Shown one piece after another: positions 58,080 to 64,000 of a stretch of 64,000 bases of DNA; within the stretch, counting starts at the first letter, position 1; every line of letters starts with the position of its first letter. The DNA comes from Distichodus sexfasciatus (lineage: Eukaryota; Chordata; Actinopteri; Characiformes; Distichodontidae). A program made the translations under genes and the position numbers. The notes beneath the pieces were generated by a model, which was not told the DNA's origin, made no database searches, and saw only the letters and a program-made list of their open reading frames with translations. The stretch is taken from positions 46,001 through 110,000 of the forward strand of contig JAVGVS010000187.1 in assembly GCA_032718565.1 (NCBI GenBank). Reading direction: 5' to 3'.

Positions 58080-58319
58080 TGCAAAAAGAAAGAGCCCCAA
58101 TGATCTACTAAAAACCAATGGAACTTTTCGGAGACTCCTTTCTCTCGCTCTCCCTCCCTCCTTCTCCCGCTCTCTCTCAACATGAGAGCATTTTCTATCT
58201 CTTGTTGCACCTTGTCGATATGTCCCTGTTTGTTTGGGGTGACTTTGCTGAACAAATAAGAGCCCACCGGGAGGTCTTCATGTGGTCACCTTTCCTTAAT
58301 AACTTTGTGTTGTGTTAAA

Positions 58320-60350
58320 CAGGCGGTGTGAATATTAATAAACAGGAAGCTGCACTAGGTGAGCAAAACATATTTGGCACTCACTCTCCATAGAGGAGGG
58401 AACTACAAATCCTTTCAATAAAAGATATTTTAGCCTCTTCTGGACATCGTTCTGCCAATACAGAACTTAGACACCAAAAAGTACCACAGTAGGACAGGCG
58501 TACCAAGTGGCAGACGATCGTGTGATGACATTTTGACTCAAGCATACGCACACATCTGCAACTGATCAGCTGGTAGAAATTGGGCTGCCATAATTTTCCC
58601 ATCCCTCTTGCTGTCTGTCTAGAAATGTCTATTGCGCCAATTTAACGGAATGATGAACGTTTGATGTACATTTTGCTGTGCAGACATTTCTCTCCTACCA
58701 TCATGCAGGACCGAAAAGCTGTGCAGAAACTCTGATTACCACTGCCAAAACGGTAACCGTATAGTAAAATCCACATATATTAGCTTTACAGAAGATGAGC
58801 ATTACGGAAAATTTGATTTACTGTATGTCTGAAACATTTGAAGCAGCCCCAATCACCAAATAAGTATTAAATGTGTAAAACTTTTGAAACCTTCTTTGCT
58901 CCTTTCAGCACTTTTCTAAAAACCCAGCCGTCAACTACCGGGGCCTGGGGCAGCCACTGCAAGCTGAAATGCTGCAGTTTATTAAACGCCTCTGAAGGCT
59001 GGAGACTCTTTGAACGATGATTATTTATGTCTCAGTGGTTCTGGTAATTGGTGAGTAAAAGATCTTGATAGGATCCAGGTGACATCTACATCCCACGTGT
59101 CATTAAAACGTGCCACAAAAGGAACGAGATCATACACTCGGATTTGTGAAACACGCCCCGGTAACATAACGTGGTGCGTCTCACTCGGGCGACATTTCAT
59201 CTCTTTAAGTCAACCATGTAGGGAAAAACCCAAGTTCTCCAACTCGGAGTAGACAGAGGGAGAGTCCGTCGCTCGCTTTCCCAATTCAACCGTCTTGACG
59301 ATTATCGGCATGCTTTATTTTTGCCCTTCCTTTGCACATAAAAGGCTGCCACACCAATTAGCTTTAATTCCTGTCTTTCTCTCTTTTTTTCTTCCCTTTT
59401 CATGCTCTCGAGCCTGCTGAAAGAGGCATATTCCGATGATTTGCATTATCCTGCGAATCTGCTTTGAAGTTGCCAGATACTGTAAGAAAAAGGGCTCTAC
59501 TTATCCAGACTAAAAAAAATGTTCAAAGCTCCTAAATACAGTGGAACGGATGTACATTATCATTGGATTTGCAGCCCTCCCCACCCAACACCCCCCCCAC
59601 CCTCCACATGTTCCATCTGTTTGTGTATGGGTAAATGAAGCTAGAGCGCATGTCCCCCTTCATCCACAGTGTTTAGCATCTCCGCGCTACAGAAGCTAGC
59701 ACCCCACTGGGCCAATCCGGACTTCAAAGCGTCACGTCTATCTGCTGGAGACAAAGCGCACTCAACACGCGTGGCAGCATCTCTCCCCGCTCGCCAGCAA
59801 GCGCTGAGATACGGCTGGGCCCCTACCTATACAAAACGATCCCCACCATCACCGCCGTCGCTGCTGCCGTTTCCACAATACAACACAAATCAAACAGGAT
59901 TTGGCAGGAGACGTCAGCAAACATGCGCTTGCACCAAAAATGTTAGACTTTGAAGATAAAGATAATGTAGAAGAACAAGCAGTAAAAATCTTGCTTTGTG
60001 TCTCCTGGTAATGTACAAGTTTTCAGCAGCAAACTTTCCCCTCCCAGCTACAGCAGGAGCCATGTTATGATCACAGTTTGCTGACATCTCTGTGTGACTC
60101 CACTGACCTCACAAATCAATAACGCTATTATTTTAACCCACTGGCGTTAAGCGGAATAAAGGCTCAGTTGTAAATGCTTTTCGCGTTTACAAGCAAGAAG
60201 GTCACGAAAGTTTGTCCTCGGGTCGTTTTCATTAATGCGCCGTGGCCTCCTATGGAGACCATAGCAATCCGATTAGTCCCCTATATATGATCTTCAGATG
60301 GAACGGTTAAAGATGCTTGTGGCATATAGAAGATTACATTTCAATGTTAT
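58320..60350. other. Noncoding, no gene
   Basis: Mixed unique DNA. A possible element lies at 59,200-59,470 with CACCAATTAGCTTTAATTCC at 59,351. C-rich tract at 59,577-59,601. No exon supported. Confidence 0.4.
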
Positions 60351-60351
60351 T

Positions 60352-60585
60352 GGGGCAGTTGGTAGCGTAACGGTAGGGTGTTCGCCCCATGATCAGAAGG
60401 TCGCAGGTTCGGTAAGGTTACCACTGAGGTACTTATGAGCAAGGTGCCGTCCCAAGCACTGCTCCCCGGGCGCTGCCCTTGTAAGTTACCCACTGCTCCT
60501 TCACGGATGCGTCAAATGCAGAGGTCACATTTTGCTGCGGTGCTCTGTGTGCTGTGTTCACAATGACAAGTAATCACTCTGTGTC
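60352..60585 (+). mobile_element. tRNA-derived SINE, family 1
   Basis: GGTAGCGTAACGGTAGGGTG, then GATCAGAAGGTCGCAGG, ACTGAGGTACTTATGAGC, ACTGCTCCCCGGGCGC and TTCACGGATGCGTCAAATGC. Slightly deleted at the B box. Confidence 0.8.
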
Positions 60586-60589
60586 ATCG

Positions 60590-63190
60590 GGAAACTTGAC
60601 TCAATGGAGATAAGGCATATAGATGTTATATTGCCTCCTTGTGGTCTTCAAAAGCTATTATTCTAAAATAATTTCAAATAAAGCAATTTTTAGCCACAGA
60701 ACACACTGACAAATACTCAACAATAAGGTTAAATATTATTAAGATGAATTGCACTTTATAAAAGTTATATTTATATACAACTGTATAAAATCTCTTCATA
60801 TATCCTATTTGTGTATGAATACCTTAATTTCATTTGGACAGTTTTAGGGCTCAATACTAGCAGCAACTCTTTGTGCAGTGCCAAATTCTTGATCTTAGGA
60901 AAACAGCACAAAAACCCAATGTCCCAATGTGCCCAGTCTGGTCGATGCTGTAAAATATTGAGCTAAGCCTGTGTCTACCTGCCTGGAAAGTTTCAAGATC
61001 CTACACTATACTGTATATTTCCAAAACCAGCAGGGTTGTGGTATACAGCAGTATTATTAGAAAGAAATGAAATCAGAAACTTTGCAAAAAAGGAAAGTCA
61101 TCATAATATTTTAGACACTATGTTTGGAAATTAAAAGAGACCAGCGTCTGTTAGATACAGGAGGGAGGAGATGAATTTAAAGTAGCATATGGGGAACAAA
61201 GTGAATGCAGAGTGATATGTGGACAGAGGAGTTTAACTCAGAACCCTGGAGAAGGCCGGGGAGGATTTAAAGAGAGAGGGGGGCTGTTTGTGCATGTGTA
61301 GCAAAGCCTTGTGGTTGCCTTTAAAAGATAACTGTGTGTGTATGTGTGTACTTATCAAAGTAAGGACATGCAGAGAGAGAGAGACAAGCCAGGCAGCTGT
61401 ACTACTGGGACAGATTTAGGAAAAATGTCCGATACATCTCTAGGCTCAAATCTTTCTCCCCACACACGCAGTCAATCCAGACCAACTAGTACAATGCAGA
61501 AACAAGAGTGATGACACCAATAACAATCTAATATGTATATAAACCTGTGGGAAATAAAACACTAGCTAACTAATCAGGAAGATTTGGCAACTGTGACACC
61601 CAACTGGGTGTCAAGCAGCATCGTTGTCAGGAACTACATCTGATACGACAAAGTTTGAAACACTATATAAGATAAGCCCTTGCTCTGCAGTAGCACCATG
61701 CTGCTAAATATAGTGCGATCAGACACTCAGGCCAAATACAAACTTCACACAGCTACGCTGTAGGATACGGACAGATCAGTAATTAACTATCAACACTTCT
61801 GATCTTGATGTTTTACTTGCAGTGTCAATTCTTGCCAAAACAAGGACACCTTTTGTTAAGACGAACGCATTTCAGACAAAATGGAACGTCATTTCACTCC
61901 TATCAGCAGTACTGAGACAAAACATGACGCCAAATTGGCGTCAACTGTGGCAATAAAATTACTGAAAAAGAGAAGGAGTCGGGTAAAACTGAAATTTAAT
62001 AAAACGCAAACATGGGTTCCTATCGGAAAAACAGCACATTTTGAAGAGCTTATGAGGTCAGTGTGTTTAATTTCTGGCACATTAATCAGGTGAGTCTATT
62101 AAAATATAGTTTTGTATTGACTATATTCTATTATTGACTAGTGGCCAATCTTTCACAGGTTACGTGTTAAAGTAATATCAACACTGAGATGTAACTGCTT
62201 TGTATAGAATGTAAAAGAGCCTGCAGTGTAGCTGATTAAAAAAAAAGTCTATTTTCTGTCAGTCTAAAAATGACCAACAAAAGCAACTGAAGGGCAAGAA
62301 GAGATTTGCCTTTAGATTTCAGAACTTATTTCAGAAATCATTTGAATTAAGGAATATTTGGGAATTTTATGCACAAATACAGACATAAAGAATTTAAGGT
62401 CAAGACCTACAATAAAAGACCTACAAACTGCTGCAAGGTGGTGAATTTACACTGTAAGCTCTACAGAAGCTTAATATAACCCAAAAAGGTAAAAACCTTG
62501 ATATAATGCTAACGGTAGTCAAAAATTCTTCTTGAGATCAGATCATAATAAAACTTGGTTTAAAAAAAAAAAAAGTAGCCACTTTTGAAAATGTCATATT
62601 AACCACATGAAAGGTTAGAGTCCATTACCTGATAGCTAGCTAGTGTGAATTACTCAGAAGGCTAAACATAGACTAGAAATTAAACCCACATAATCACAAA
62701 TGATTCTAAAGGATGACAAAGTGAACATACCTCAGAACCAACTTCATCTACAAACTAACTACCTCATCTAAGAAGACGTTTTGTTTATGCACACAAATGT
62801 TAGAGCTTAGTAAATGTGAAACAAAATGACCTACTTTATCAGCCCCAATATTAGAATCTTTTAAAAAGTAAACTACCAAACCTCAAGTAACTTTTGTGAA
62901 ACATATTGAAATTGCATACTGTGTGTAAAATATGACTGAAAATATTGACAAGAAACTTCATAGGATTTTCACAATCTAATAATGTTTAACATTTGGCTTC
63001 AAAAATTGGTACATTTAAATACAGGTGTTCTGTCGAAATAGGCTACCCATTCAATTGTGCTACCTAGCGGATCTGCGCATGCCCAGTCCCACAATCTTGC
63101 GTTGTATCCACGGCCATAAATCCATGCTACCTTGATGTTGAGACTTTGGTTGACTAAGTAAAATAGTTAAAATCGTTATTTATTTCACCT
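60590..63190. other. A/T-rich noncoding DNA, nothing recognised
   Basis: No exon, SINE head or terminal repeat identified in these 2.6 kb apart from short A or GA tracts. Confidence 0.5.
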
Positions 63191-63194
63191 TTTG

Positions 63195-63965
63195 ATATGG
63201 GCTGATATTTGTGCCACTAGAAACTGAATGTGAATCGTGTATATTTGAGTTTGAAATACATAATTTGAACTTGAACTGTTCAACGTAAACTGTATTAAAA
63301 ACTGAATCTGAATGCATTCGTTTGGATCTGAATTCCAATGAACTTGAACCTGTATTTTTTTTTTTTACTGCCTGAAAAATGTAAGCCTCAATAATTTTCC
63401 CAATTCAATTTCAGTTTATTGAGAAGGCCATCCGGGTCCTCGAGGACAATTAATCGACCATTAATCGATTCACAACAGATCAGGGGCAGTTAGTGGCATC
63501 ACGGTAGGGTGTTCGCGATCAGAAGGTCGCAGGTTCAAATCCAGGCCTAAATCCAGGACAGGTAAGGTTACCTCTGAGGTACTCATGAGCGAGGTACTGC
63601 TCCCCGGCCCCTGCCCTTGTTAGCCGCCCAGTATTCCTTCAGTTCCACTTGCCCGCCATCTGTAGAACAGACGTAAACCCAAAAATGAGTTCTGTTGTGA
63701 ATCTGGGGTCGTTTAATTGTCAAGAACCCAGACGGCCTTCTCAAACTGAAACTGAATTGTGAGAAGTGAATTTGAAAGTATTGAGCCTTACATTTTTCAG
63801 GCAGGATAAATGCAGGCTCAGGTTCATTGGAATTAAACTAATACATTCAGATTCAGCTTTTAATACAACGACTGACGTTGAACAATTCAAATTGTGCATT
63901 TCAGACTCAAAAATACACGAGTCACATTCAGTTTCTAGTGGCACAGTTATGTGAATATCTGCATA
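63195..63965. mobile_element. Palindromic DNA element with a SINE nested at its centre
   Basis: Left arm (63,210-63,475): GTGCCACTAGAAACTGAATG, AAATGTAAGCCTCAATA, TGAGAAGGCCATCCGG. Right arm (63,690-63,950): the mirror order GACGGCCTTCTCA, TATTGAGCCTTACATTT, CATTCAGTTTCTAGTGGCAC. Arms about 260 bp. No protein. Confidence 0.8.
63484..63655 (+). mobile_element. SINE family 1 copy inside the palindrome
   Basis: GGGCAGTTAGTGGCATCACGG at its start, a B box GGTTCAAATCC at 63,533, and CTCATGAGCGAGGTACTGC. 3' end truncated. Confidence 0.75.
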
Positions 63966-64000
63966 TACACGCCGGCGCACCCACGCTCAATGTAGAAGTT

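Noticed and set aside
59669..59953. 94-codon + strand frame
   Set aside because: No recognised domain and no flanking splice logic.

Overview
The window is vertebrate DNA, almost certainly from a teleost fish. It carries two spliced genes with GT-AG introns, both on the minus strand: NOD2 (coding 53,223 to 48,401) and CYLD (5' noncoding exon near 46,900, coding 44,665 to 23,483). I rebuilt both by reading the reverse complement exon by exon and checking splice sites and reading phase. CYLD comes out as 16 coding exons, 959 codons plus stop. NOD2 comes out as 10 coding exons, 983 codons plus stop. Both are complete. The order NOD2 then CYLD in the same orientation matches human 16q12 (NKD1, SNX20, NOD2, CYLD, SALL1), so the left 23 kb should be the start of the CYLD-SALL1 interval and the right 10 kb should lie toward NKD1/SNX20.

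Layout. 1-23,480: no gene seen. Unique stretches rich in homeodomain-type TAAT cores and octamer sites look like developmental noncoding elements, and they are separated by palindromic MITEs, hAT-like elements, tRNA-derived SINEs, a LINE fragment and microsatellites. 23,483-46,900: CYLD. Its largest intron (24,955-31,235) is about 90% tandem repeat: a 3.9 kb array of self-complementary GTCGCTTTATAGCGAC units followed by a 2 kb TG/TTTCTG array. That intron uses a GC donor. 46,900-48,400: short intergenic stretch. 48,401-53,223: NOD2. 53,300-64,000: no coding gene found. It holds A/T-rich DNA, a TCF/LEF-type motif cluster at 57.3-58.1 kb, MITEs and SINEs, and ends with a 0.75 kb palindromic element that has a SINE in its centre.

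Function. NOD2 is the cytosolic muramyl-dipeptide receptor that recruits RIPK2 and triggers K63- and M1-linked ubiquitin signalling to NF-kB. CYLD removes those chains. The neighbours therefore act as sensor and brake of one pathway. All catalytic landmarks I looked for are intact: the CYLD Cys and His, the NOD2 Walker A and B.

I found no new gene system. The points most worth checking are the GC-AG intron packed with two satellites, a polyglutamine run where mammalian CYLD has its TRAF2-binding motif, a NOD2 with one leucine-rich-repeat exon fewer than human, a 44-bp-arm hairpin directly upstream of a CYLD 3' splice site, and a perfect palindromic TCF/LEF site. The very long open frames across 29.1-31.1 kb are artefacts of a stop-free dinucleotide-rich array.
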